DNA of 64,000 nt, taken from Isoetes taiwanensis (taxonomy: Eukaryota > Streptophyta > Lycopodiopsida > Isoetales > Isoetaceae). The stretch covers positions 8,960,108 through 9,024,107 of the forward strand of contig JAJEKV010000057.1 in NCBI GenBank assembly GCA_021234155.1. The letters are read 5' to 3'. The notes beneath the pieces were generated by a model. The model had not been told where the DNA came from. It saw nothing but the letters and a program-made list of their open reading frames with translations, and made no database searches. Below are positions 13,030 to 24,004 of the stretch, in pieces. Numbering within the stretch: position 1 is the stretch's first letter; every line of letters starts with the position of its first letter. The position numbers and the translations under genes are program-made.

Positions 13030-15432
13030 CTAACAGTGACCACTGAGTCTCTGTTGGTACCAGTACACCCTACAATAAAGCAGCCCGACTACTACGGGCC
13101 ACTCACTCCTAAACAGTCGCACATCGCCCGCCGTGTACCAGCCCCGGCTTATCGGTATAACAGTATCCGGTCGGGTTTGCCACACGTCTCGCACGAGGTG
13201 GCGCATGATGAAACCAATGTGCATGCCACAGGTATTGTTGTCGACCTGCAGCGGGCACAATGCAGGCCGCACATTTGAGGCCGCACCCCATCGGATGTAA
13301 CCCGCTGGTGCCCCGATTATTCGAAGACCCAAGCGGCCGCTATTTGTACAAAGAGAGTGTGCGGTGAGATCACTAGTGGCGGCGATTGGGAAAGACAGGG
13401 GGACTAGAGACACTCCGCCGAAGCGGGTAGGTGGATGCGTACTCCACGAAACCCTACGGCCGTGAAGGCATGTTGTCGGTACCACCAGCCCACAACGGAT
13501 CGTCATCTCCGAGGCCTAGGGCGGGTGCGCACGCCGGGCGGATCGTATGAGAGCAACAAGCATCCAATGACCAATGCGACACGCTAAAGATGTATGACTT
13601 TCTGGTTCCCTTAAGTCAGAGGATTGCCTCGGGAATTGAAAGTAAAGCAAAGAATCGAGTACTTACCTTGTGACGATGGGCCAGAGCACCAGACGTAGTG
13701 CACCCCGTTCAGGATGCTCAGCGGGAAGAAGGTGGGAGACGCACTCCTCGGGAGGGACGTTTCCTGACACCGACTGAACATAGTCGTGATAGTAACGGGG
13801 GTCTATCATCAACAGCTCACGACGCTCAGCCTCTCCAAGCATCTGCCGCAACACGCTACATATAAGCACACGCCTCCTCCTCCCAATCGTCCATCGTGGG
13901 CGACGCTTCGAGGAGGTCGATGTTAGCCGGTGACGCCGCGCTGGCCCGGGCCCTCTTTGCAATATCCAAGTCGCCGCACCATCTGACGCCCTGCTCGCAA
14001 CCATGGCAAGGTGTTCGGTGATCTGCTGGCCGTAAAAGTGCGTGAACACCCTAACCTCTTCCTTAAAAGGGATCAAGATGTAACCTAGCGGGATCTGTAA
14101 GTGCTCGGGAAGCTGGCCGGCCGCCCTGGGGGTGAGACCATCCTCGAATGGGTACACACACGGTAGCTCCAGATGGTGTGCTGTCGAACTCTCCAGTGGT
14201 ACATGAAAAAACCGCGTGCTTTCGGTCTCTTATCCATGCCTCGCTCCTCGACATTGCGATCAAAGCGAGGAAATGGGGAAGTCAATGTGTGTGCCATGCC
14301 CGTGCCTGCCATCGCCGTCCTCATAATATCATCGAGGACCTGGCGACCCCTCGGCTGGTCAGCCCTGTCACCGCGCAGGTGCCCTATGGAAGGAGGGGTG
14401 GCCATGTACGATCGGGCCGGCGGCCGGGCGTGTCTCATGATGGGGGCTGGATCGGCGTGGTCCCCCTCCGACTGGAACTCTTCCTCGCAGCCACCGCAAA
14501 CCACTCACCTCGGGCAATGGAGGATCGGTTGGAGTGTGGATGCTCATATCCAAAGAAACGGGTGGGAAAGATGACTCAGAACCCGGGCATTTTGAGACTC
14601 CCGTGATCCCCGTGGAGCTCGCCTAGCAACTCCTCCTCTGTGGGCAAATGGCCACCGATCCTCTGTGCAATGGCCCAGTCATTGAGCATAGCATGTGCGG
14701 TCTAGTCTTCCTGCCGAACGCCACCTGTGCCACTAGCTCTTACTCTAATGCGACCTTCATGATAGGGCTGCATCCTCTCGCGCTCCCGCCTGTGTTGTGT
14801 GCTGGCCTCATAAAACATGGCGTCCGGCCCCTCAGGGAAGGCATCTAGGGGCCCGGGGGGTAAGGACATCTTTGTAGGGCGATCGTTGTTGCGCCTTGTC
14901 TCCTCGCCTCTCTATGTCTCGCCGCGGCCTCCATCATACGTGCAGCTTTTGCAGGATCTTCTCGACGTTTTGCAGCCCTCTCCCGCTCGGACACCACTCT
15001 CTCTGCAATTCGCGGGGTTGCACCCCTTGGCCCGGAATGTCTGTCTGTGGGCCACCATTGATCTGCATGGTGGCTCTGATGGTGGCCCCAAGCTCCATCG
15101 CGGGTCAATCCGGAACCCGGGGTCGCGGCGACTTCTATCCACAAAGTGTGTACACCTGTGTGTTGTGCAAATCACCGGGCAGCGGTGTGGCCCGACCGCT
15201 CTCAACGAGGCGTGACCACTGCGCACGGGCACCAAATGCCATGGTATTCCCTCGTCACAAAACAAATACGGTTAACAAGCACACAAAACATACCTAGCGG
15301 GATAAGGCGATTGCGGTTGGGGTACCATTCAACAATGCTACCGTCGTCCGGGGACATCGGCCGCTCTGCCGAGCCAAATGGCAAGGGACGCTCATCCATG
15401 CCGACTGGGGGAACTGCCTCTGGCTGAGACAT
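13030..15432 (-). CDS. MULE-borne Ulp1-like (C48) cysteine protease gene, multi-exon, possibly degraded
   Basis: Minus-strand open frames run from a possible start at 15432 (MSQPEAVPP) through 15144-14845, 14504-14085, 14157-13663 and 13506-13030. The last frame contains CPLQVDNNTCGMHIGFIMRH, which fits the Gln and Cys catalytic region of Ulp1/SENP (C48) proteases (Q-x-D/N-x-x-x-CG). Upstream in the same frame, near 13565, GHWMLVALIR resembles the catalytic His motif (HW-x-L), but an in-frame TAG near 13520 separates them, so there is an intron or a break. A GT donor follows the 13663 frame. C48 genes riding in MULEs are known as KIU genes. The middle parts are Arg/Glu-rich and unrecognised. 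Confidence 0.5.
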
Positions 15433-16119
15433 GGTCTCTGGTGGATAAATGTAGAGTGCTCTGAAATAGATATCTGAATTCCAGGTGATTATGAGTCAGA
15501 CGAAGAGAAGCTTTAAGAAAAAAAGGAGAAGCTTCAACAAATAAAAAGAAGCTTCAACAAATAAAAATAAGTTCCGAACGTTCAGCAAATAAAAATAAGC
15601 TTCAACAAATATAAATAAGCGCCCACTTAAGGAAACAAATTTTATTATGATGGGCAACTCTCACCAACTGTAGCAATAGGGATGGCAATAGGGAACCTAG
15701 ATGCAATTGTACGAGCACACTTATAATTTTGTCAATGGAGCTCAAAACAAGACTCAAAATCGCTCAATGCATCTCAAAATCGTTCCAAAGAAAGAAAAAA
15801 GGAAGGCGAAATACTTGTTTTTAACAGGCTAAGGAGCCACGTTCTCCAATCGATCCCACTACTGGAGTTGCTTCTGGAGCTTCTTCTTGCTTCAGGAGCT
15901 TGTTCTAGAGCTGCACAAGGAGCGTCCGAGCCGAAGCGCAAAGAAATTTCTAGAAAAAAATTTGCCTAACATTGTTATGAACCTGGCCGGGGATCTAGGC
16001 TGGAGGGCACGATTCCATGGGCCCGATGCTCACGGGCTCACGGAACCCGGGGTGACGGCCGACAGCCCGCCGTCCGCCCCCCTGCCACTGCCGCCGTACG
16101 GCCGTAGACCTGCACCGGG

Positions 16120-16430
16120 GTTCGCCCAAGCGAACCCGGTAGCTTCTGCCCACCCGCCTGGCGTCATTACCCCTGCGCCCTCGGGCTGCCGACTCCCGCC
16201 CAGGGTTCGCCCAGGCGAACCCGAAGCCCCGGGTCCCCGGCCAGCCGTACCTGCCAAGCCCGCCGTACCTGCCAAGCCTGCAACTAACCCGGGTTCGGGT
16301 TCGCCCAGGCGAACCCGGTAGGGAGGCCACGCCGATCCCAATGCCCCGGCAGCTCCACGCCCGCGGCTGCTCAAGGCGAACTTTTATGGGTTCGCCCAGT
16401 TGAATTTTCCGGGTTCGCCCGGGCGAACCC
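16120..16430. repeat. Right subterminal palindrome array of the MULE
   Basis: Copies of GGTTCGCCCAGGCGAACCC or close variants occur near 16121, 16203, 16300 and 16410, with a half-site near 16388. They are the same family as the left array at 8539-8915 and support the view that both sites belong to one element. The Pro-rich open frames here are produced by the repeats. Confidence 0.7.
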
Positions 16431-16859
16431 ACTTGGTTCGCGAACTTGGTTTCGGGAGCCAATAAAGTGGGCGATGTCTTGCAGCCATATAGTAACACGG
16501 CCTCTGAAGCCATGTGTCATTCATCCTCTTCATCTGGGGGTTTTGAGCGATTTGTCTGCATCTTTTGGGGCTCTGGCTTCACTCACAGTCAATCAAGCCA
16601 TGACCAGCCATGTAGCCCAAGCAACAGCGACCGGAGTTAGGGGGGCCAGAGGATGCTCCCAAGAATTGTCCACCGATGCCACAGACATCAATTCGTTCAG
16701 GAATGCCAGAGGCATCCATGTCAATCCGTCTAGGGATGCCAGATACATCCCTTAAGGCTTTGTGTACAAAAGCCCCAATTTCATTGGGCATGAAAAAAAA
16801 ATTATTGTAAAAGTCCCACTTTTGAAGCAGAGATGAATGTGCTTCAAGCAGGTGACAAA

Positions 16860-18410
16860 TGTTCTGCGGTGATTTGCTAACGAAGATAGGAGGCAGTAAT
16901 AGCATGATGATCATGACCACCGAGATGGAAGGGGATAGGAGCAGTGGAGGAAACAATGAGGCGAGTATTGCTCTAAACAGTAAGCTTGCTAAGATGAGAC
17001 GAAAAGCAGCCGCTCAGATGGATGCAATTGTAGCAGGGAAAGGTAAGTCAAGCTTTACTAACAACGCATAATGCATACATCTCGGGATGAGAGGCTTAAT
17101 CCTAGGCTACTTGAACTCTCTTTTAATACGGTTTTCTCCTCTCCGCTTGTTCAAGTTCAAAATATAGAGATGTTAAGTTCTTCCATGGACGTCGAAGAGA
17201 GTCCCATAATGGATAATACTAGTTTAGAAGGAAAGTCTCAAAGGGGAGATTCAACACAAAGATGGAGTGCTCATGCAGGAGTAAAAGCTGGGGCATGGAA
17301 AGAAAACCCTTTAGTTGGGAAAGAGGCTGCAAATCATGTGCAACAAACTGGTATAGATGAAGTGAATGGTGGTAATAACTTCACAAACAAAAGTGAATAC
17401 GAGTGCTGAATAAGAAAGTACAGTGCTGAATAAGAAAGTACATACTAATAGCTCATCAGCTTGGAAGCAGGGGCAATACTGTGGAGAGAATATCAAGGCC
17501 TAGATTTAGCGAATGGATAACAAAGGGTTCTTGAGGGTCCAACAAGCATGAGAGTCCAAAATGCCTTGAGCTCTCTTAGAGAAAATACTAGTAGGAATAG
17601 CATGGGCCTATAAGATCAACACCACAGCGCACATAGTGAAGAGAATGATCTTCATCCCACGAGTAGCGATAACTCGGTAAAGCAAAAGGCTCCAGTCAAA
17701 TATGTGAAAATCAATCATGAGAAGCATCTTGAATGTACAGAAAACTTAGTATCACACATTGTCATAGGCTTCTACAGTGGATGGTTTCTGGATCTCAAGA
17801 GAATGGGATCGTGGTTGGCAGGACATTTACAATATTTACGTCTTCCGCAGTACCAATCCATTAAAGCTTTCTTTCACATTTTATTTGACAAGGAGGATAT
17901 AGTAGATAAGATGGTGTCTAGAGCAGTTGATCCTTTTGTTGGAAAACACATCCTTTATCAAAACTATATACCTGGCTTCAGTCCAGATAAGGCAAAAAGA
18001 GTAAAACTGTCGTGCTGGTTTGAAATAGAGAAGTTCCCTACTGATATGCTGGTCCTGGAATTCCTCATTGTAATAACTAGTGGCATTGGTACATACATCT
18101 CCCATTCCATTTTGCGAGGCCCTAGAATTTGTGCAGCAATCTCAGCAGGTCTACCTTTTCCCAGCGAAATCGGAGTGAAAAGTGGGAATTTTTTTACCAC
18201 TTTAATCTAAAGCTTCTTGATGGACTAAAACTAAAAAGAATGTTCCCCAAGTTCAGTTGGGAGATCTCAGTTGCTTTTACCAACAATCAAGAGAATGTGG
18301 ACAGTGAAGATGAACATCAGAAAGTTGACAGAGATACGGCATCCAGTGCAGCTGAGAAAACGAATGAAAATGTCCAAGTCAATAAAGACTGTGCTCATAT
18401 AAGGAGGCTA
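16860..18410 (+). pseudogene. DUF4283-like retroelement ORF1/gag relic
   Basis: The open frame 17704-18210 encodes a stretch resembling DUF4283, a domain found in ORF1/gag-like proteins of plant retroelements. Features include GFYSGWFLDLKRMGSWL, FFHILFDKEDIVDKM, LYQNYIPGFSPDKAKRVKL and SCWFEIEKFPTDML, followed after a frame change by GLPFPSEIGVKSG. Further open frames upstream (16859-17071, 17071-17409) and downstream (18129-18413, Asp/Glu-rich) may be parts of the same protein. No zinc knuckle or reverse transcriptase was seen nearby, so this is probably a truncated LINE-type ORF1. Family assignment is moderate. Confidence 0.5.
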
Positions 18411-18414
18411 TAAT

Positions 18415-21400
18415 CACATAGGAGGTCAATAATACCCTTGGAGAGGATGGGTAGATAAGTGAGAAAAGCAAGAATATAGCCGAGGAAGACAAAATGAACG
18501 AATCCGAAGGGGAAGCGACGATCCACAACTGCATTATTGGGGATGTGACAAAGAAGCAAGTAAGCTCTCAATTTCTATAAAACAATGTCAACCTTGAAAG
18601 TAACGGCAATGACATTGTAACCATCATTCATTTAAATTGGATTTATGTCTGTTCCAAAAGCACGCCACTTTTGCATATCCTTTTTTTAATATAGTGTTGT
18701 GTTATGTGACATGCTGTTTTGCATTGTTGCAAATTTTTGCATTATAGTAGTGGGTGGTTTATAAAGAAAACAGTGCTGAAAAATTAGCAGTCGTTCAAAA
18801 ACAAGAGCAGAAAGATTGGCAAGAGGTGCATGGGAACGGTAATGGTATACTCAAGGCACATGCAAGGAAGGCCAACTAAGTCTTTAGACTTTTGTTAACC
18901 ACCTAGTGGTTAACATTGTGCATATGCTAGGCGTCAGTGGTGGCAGACTACACTTGGCATGTTTAAGTTAGCATAAGTGTAGGGCTTAGATTTAGCTAGA
19001 TGCAGGGCTCAGATTTGTGGTCTACACTATATTAGACCAGAGCCTCTTCAGATGTATTCAGGTTTTATCTCAAGCTTGGAGAGCCTCATTTGGCACACGT
19101 TTCCTTCACTCTTTGTACATATTTGTTTCTCTTGTTCTTATTTTGTGGTCATATGAGCATGACAGCTTTGTAGCATCCGGTAGTCATAGACTGTTGTTGC
19201 AGGTGTATGCCAAGAACTCACAATTATCAGTAGCGCCGTTATGCCGGATTTGCTCGTGATCATTTTCTTGAGCCTTGCTGTTTTGCTGTGTCCTTGCTGC
19301 TCTTATCATCGTCAGTTCTTGAATACTTCTTGTATATTACTCTCAACCCCTCAAACTCCCTTATTTGGCCCAACTAGCTGTTGAAATGTTGAAATGGTCT
19401 GGTTGGAGGCCCCTTTGTCAATCAATTAGTTTGCCCAACCAGATGATGAAATTCGTCTTATAGTCAAGGATTTCTGGAGTGGTGACAACATTCCTCTCTG
19501 CAAAAAATATCAAGAAAATCAAGTGTTTGGTTTTCTTAGCTTTCTATCTGCTGCAAAATTATCAAAAATATCATGATCCTATCTTGCTATTTTTTATTCT
19601 ATCTCTGTTTATCAGAAAGTTTGTGCACTTTGCACACCCAGTTCAAAAAAAATATGTTCTGAATCACATCACATCACATGGGGCGTATCACATCACATGG
19701 AGCATATCAGTGGAGCACCGTATTTATCGGACGCTGACATGTTATAGCCACGAGCATATCCGTGGTATATCCGTGTCTTTGACATGTTATAGCCATGCCA
19801 AAAAAAAACTACACGGCGTTTTTGTGGACTTAGTGGATTTTTTGCCATTTAAGGCTGGCTATAACATGCCCACGTCCGACATTTACTGCGATGGCATATC
19901 AGTCTATATCTGCCAATCTTAAGCTTTCTAAGACAATTTCTTTTTCAGATTATTTGGCAGAGGGCCAACACTTGGCTAGCCCCCTTTGAGCCCATAAGTT
20001 CAAATTACCTACTGCTTATTTTCAAGACTACTTCTTCTATCTCCTTCCATTATTATCAGGCAGGTAACCTGCAAATAAACCAAACTGAGAAGCAGAGCCT
20101 ACACAACTACAACCTATCGATTTTATCTACGTAAAGCTTTATCTGTATACCTCTCCACAGTTCCTACTAATACACAAGAGTTGAAGATTTTCTGGGGCAC
20201 ATCCCGCCCATCTGGTTTCAAGTCCTGCAAGCAATGTTTCCAATCAACCCAATGAACCAAACAAACTTGGGGACTTGCACATCTATTCAAGCTCTATCCG
20301 TTAGGCATATTTGAGACCAGTAGCTACATACAGGTGCAGAGAAGTCTTTAGGCAAGCACACCTCTGAAGAAATCCTCGAAGCCTCAGGTCGGAGTTCTTA
20401 AGCTCTTTGGTCTGTAAGCACGCACAGTTAACAAGCAAGCAAGCCAGCACAGCAATCAGATTTGTGCCCTGAGGCCAAGATCCAGTCGAAACCTGCATGA
20501 AAAAAATCGAATCATATCCTTCCAATTGCCATTTGTTCATTCCAAGCAGCATTTGCCTTCAAATCCGACCGCACATTCTGCAGAAACAAGCAAATATAGC
20601 AACTTTTCATGCTATTCCAGTTCAAATCCCTTACAGATCAAATTTTAACACTATATCAGGGCACATATGGCCAGTATCCAAATTCAGCGAGTTTCTAAAC
20701 TCAAGCCAGAGCAAACAAATTTTAGAGCTTTCTGATTTGATGGCCACGATGTAGTCGCCCAAGATCAATGGCTGAGATATGCCAAGATTTTTCTAGTGAA
20801 TTTTTATGGTCATGCCTTGTTCAGGGCTCACGGCATCCACAGGCACGTGGATTATGACAGGTCATGCCCACCACTAGTTCTCTCACATCATGACCCAGCT
20901 GTTATCATGGTGAAGCTCACCCCCACGGGCCACGCTAATAACAGAAACAGTTGCATTTTTATGGCCACGCTCACATTTTTATGGCCACGCTCACCGGTCC
21001 ACGCCAACATCACGCTCCTCACGCTCATGCTCCTCACTCTCACTCTCACGCCACACTCCTCACGCTCACGTTCATGTCACGGTAGTCCCTGCCTCCTCAC
21101 GCCATGACACTCTCCATGCCAAGTCATGCTCACGTTTGTGAAGCCCTTTTAATTGTTGGTCTTTTCATGCTTAACTCTTGGAACCCATGCCGTGGCCTCG
21201 TGCACGCTTTGTTTCTAAAGACATGTTCATAATCCTCATGCTTGCTCATGCTAGACTCACATTGCATTATGGAATGCTTCATATGGCTGATAATGGGGGA
21301 CATGATTTGGTGCTTATATTTTGAAGACCCCCCTAAACATTTTTAAGTGGAAATTTGGGCATGTTTTTTTGTTTTTTTAATTTGACTTACCCATGATATA

Positions 21401-23000
21401 AGGGGATGATCTATATGTTGTTTCTTTCCCCAGTTCCTATAGTCCAAACATGAAAGGAAGTCACTGATAGAAAGTCTTTCAAGTGCTAAATGTCTCAAGT
21501 AATGTTTACATATGAAAGATGGTGTCATGGCTGATTTGTCAACGCCCGCAATATATAGGTGGGATTTCAGCCAATGCAATTCATCCATAGCATTATTACA
21601 GTGCAATAGACTAGAAGCTTTAGTGATTTTATTTTTCAGTTTGGATCTAATGGTAGAATTTAACACTCTACCAATGCGATCCAATTTGGCACCAAATTGG
21701 CCGTCCAACAACAATTTTGGCCTCAAGGTTTACATTTCAAATTCTTTATGGGTCCTTGACCCAACTCGTGGAACTTGAAATATTGTTGATAATTGTAGCT
21801 TGTATGGTAGAATAGATATGCAATATGCCTACAATATGCAACTATTACAACTGATGTATTGTGTAGCTTTTGTAACTTGAAGATAAGATAAAAAAATTTA
21901 AGTAAGGCTTCAGTTTGATTCAGAAATTATCGTGAGGAATTCATGGTGACTAAACCCAAGGGGTTCAAGGTAGATAAACTTGTGCCTTTGCTCTTTGTGG
22001 CGTTGGCTTTACCTACTACCGCACATTCTATAAGAGTTGAGGTTTCTTTAGAATATAAGAATTTGCCACAAATTGACGGGGTTGTGGGTTGCTCTACTAC
22101 ATGTGCATGATTACCAAAAGTCTAAACCAACATATTACCTCAAATTCTGGAGTGTAGTTTTCCTAGACCTAAATAATTTGCTATAAATTAACCTTAGAGA
22201 CTGGGATGTGACTTCACCTCCTACATCTGCATGATTATAAAAGCACACAGCTCCCAACAATCTCAGATTAAGCATTAAGGTACCTGACAAACATGACAAT
22301 ATAGGCACCCTTGGCATTTGTTATTGATTGATACCAAAATGTTTACAGGGCCAACCCAAAAATCTTACTATTTTGTAATATTGTAAGAAATAAAGTGGCA
22401 TTGTGGAGTTATTTGTTTTGTGAGAAATGATCTAACAGACGCGTGCAAGGGGTTGTCGTGCATAAGTAAAGGGAAGACATATAGCTACAAATTTCTTCTT
22501 CATTGCAAACATGTGCCGCATATAAGTTGGAGTGTGTCTTTATATGGGCCTTTGTTTTATTTTTTAAGGACAATCTATTGTCAAGAAAAATCAAGATACA
22601 TACAAGGGACCTGTGACATGGGACTCAAAACCTAGAGGAAAAAATAGTCCACTAAGCAAAACCACCCATACACAGTGTATAATCAAACTCCTTGTGCCAT
22701 CTTGAGGAATCTAATGGCCTCATCACAATCAAAATGTTTTGCCACATCAAATAATCATCAACAGACATCAGATTATCATCCCACTGAATAATACGAGGCG
22801 GGCTAGCCTCATGAGATGACATAACAGACTTGTTCTTCGCTGCCTTCTTCCAATTGACCTGTTGCTATGACTCTTTAGCGCACTGAACCACCAGTCATAA
22901 CAACCTCAAAAGCATGAGAAGAAGAAGCATTAGCTTAGAAAGTAGAAGGATCTAGAGGTGCAGTAGATGGTGCCAAGGACGACACCATTGGAACTGGAAG
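18415..23000. other. Long stretch without recognised genes
   Basis: I found no convincing gene here. A 21-bp inverted repeat lies at 18894-18914 (GTTAACCAC, CTA, GTGGTTAAC). A low-complexity CTCACGC-rich tract lies at about 20930-21120. A minus-strand frame of 127 codons at 21343-21726 and a plus-strand frame of 147 codons at 19479-19922 have no recognised domain. A minus-strand frame at 20301-20552 sits beside plausible splice signals but cannot be assigned. Confidence 0.4.
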
Positions 23001-23060
23001 GAGAGCATCTTCCATAGGCGAGGAATGCAAAACGACTGATAAAGGTTGATCATAAATAGA

Positions 23061-23342
23061 TTAAGAAATAACAAGGGGAACTTGATCTTGAGAAGAAGGT
23101 TGAACAGATGCCTGAGATGCACGAGTACCTCGATAAAAGCTAGCAAAATCCTTCTTATCAGAAAACAAACGGACTAATTCTGGACCATTCAGAAGCTTAA
23201 GATCCAACTTCTTATACCAAGGCCTGCTCTTCACCACTATACAATCTGGTAAAGGCAAGTCCACTGGCATTTGTACTAGATGTTTGATAAAAGATTGAGC
23301 TTGGTAGCAATGTTTCAAAGCTACAGATTGGGAGGAAATCAC
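23061..23342 (-). CDS. Unrecognised 93-aa ORF
   Basis: This open frame encodes a Leu-, Lys- and Ser-rich sequence (for example CIVVKSRPWYKKLDLKLL) with no recognised domain. It lies on the same strand as the unknown gene at 24005-27273 and just left of the region marked by GATCGC palindromes, so it could be a distal exon. A chance open frame is equally possible. Confidence 0.2.
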   Translation of the reverse strand: MISSQSVALKHCYQAQSFIKHLVQMPVDLPLPDCIVVKSRPWYKKLDLKLLNGPELVRLFSDKKDFASFYRGTRASQASVQPSSQDQVPLVIS

Positions 23343-24004
23343 TCAGAAGCTACAGATGTTGCCACCAGACTTGATGTTTCTTGAGTTCCAATGATTTTTA
23401 TAGTTTTTAATTGGTGTTCATCCATATTGTCAAATCCGAGCAGTATAGGTCTAAAGCATGGTTTCATTAATTAGAGAAATTTCGTTTTCTCGTTTGACAA
23501 CGAAATAGGTCGTGGTCACCCCGGGGATGGTAAGAAATGATTCCTCTCAACCAAAACAAAGCGTCAATAATCCTAAGTTCAGCTTGAAAAAATAACACAC
23601 GCCATAATTTGACACCAGGCCTGTAGCCCAAAGCTGTCATGACAGTAACCGAGGGGTTTGAGCAGCATCACGAGTGGTCGTAAGGATCGCTATTGCGATT
23701 CTTGCGAGAACAAGTGAAGGCAGAATACAAGAAGCACATTGTGTGCTTCGTGGTCAAGTTACCATCTGGGGGATGTATAAGTGGTGTACAGAATCGCCAC
23801 CGCGATCTTTCAGACTACTTTGTTTATCCAATTCAAAGTTGAGATAACACAAAAGCATAGTGAACAAAAGTATAACACATAGTGAACTCAAAAAGCATAA
23901 CTCATATTGAAAAGCGGTGAAAATTTAAAACAATGTTAACAAAACTTTGTACAAAATGCCCAAAGACAAAGGCGAAGGCTATATCATCGAGTCTCAAATA
24001 CGGT

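Larger units (their letters stand above)
8505..16473. mobile_element. Mutator-like element (~7.97 kb) with transposase and Ulp1-like genes
   Basis: The sequence ATGTCTTGCA occurs directly at both edges (8495-8504 and 16474-16483), fitting the 9-10-bp target duplications of MULEs. Near both ends, in inverted orientation, lies CCAAGTGGGTTCGC (left about 8532-8545, right about 16425-16440). Arrays of an 18-bp palindrome of the GGTTCGCC..GGCGAACC type lie just inside each end. The body carries a MURA-type transposase gene on the plus strand and a Ulp1-like protease gene on the minus strand. This pairing recalls Kaonashi-type (KIU) MULEs described in flowering plants. The outermost terminal repeats are poorly matched, so the exact ends are inferred mainly from the target duplication. 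Confidence 0.75.
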
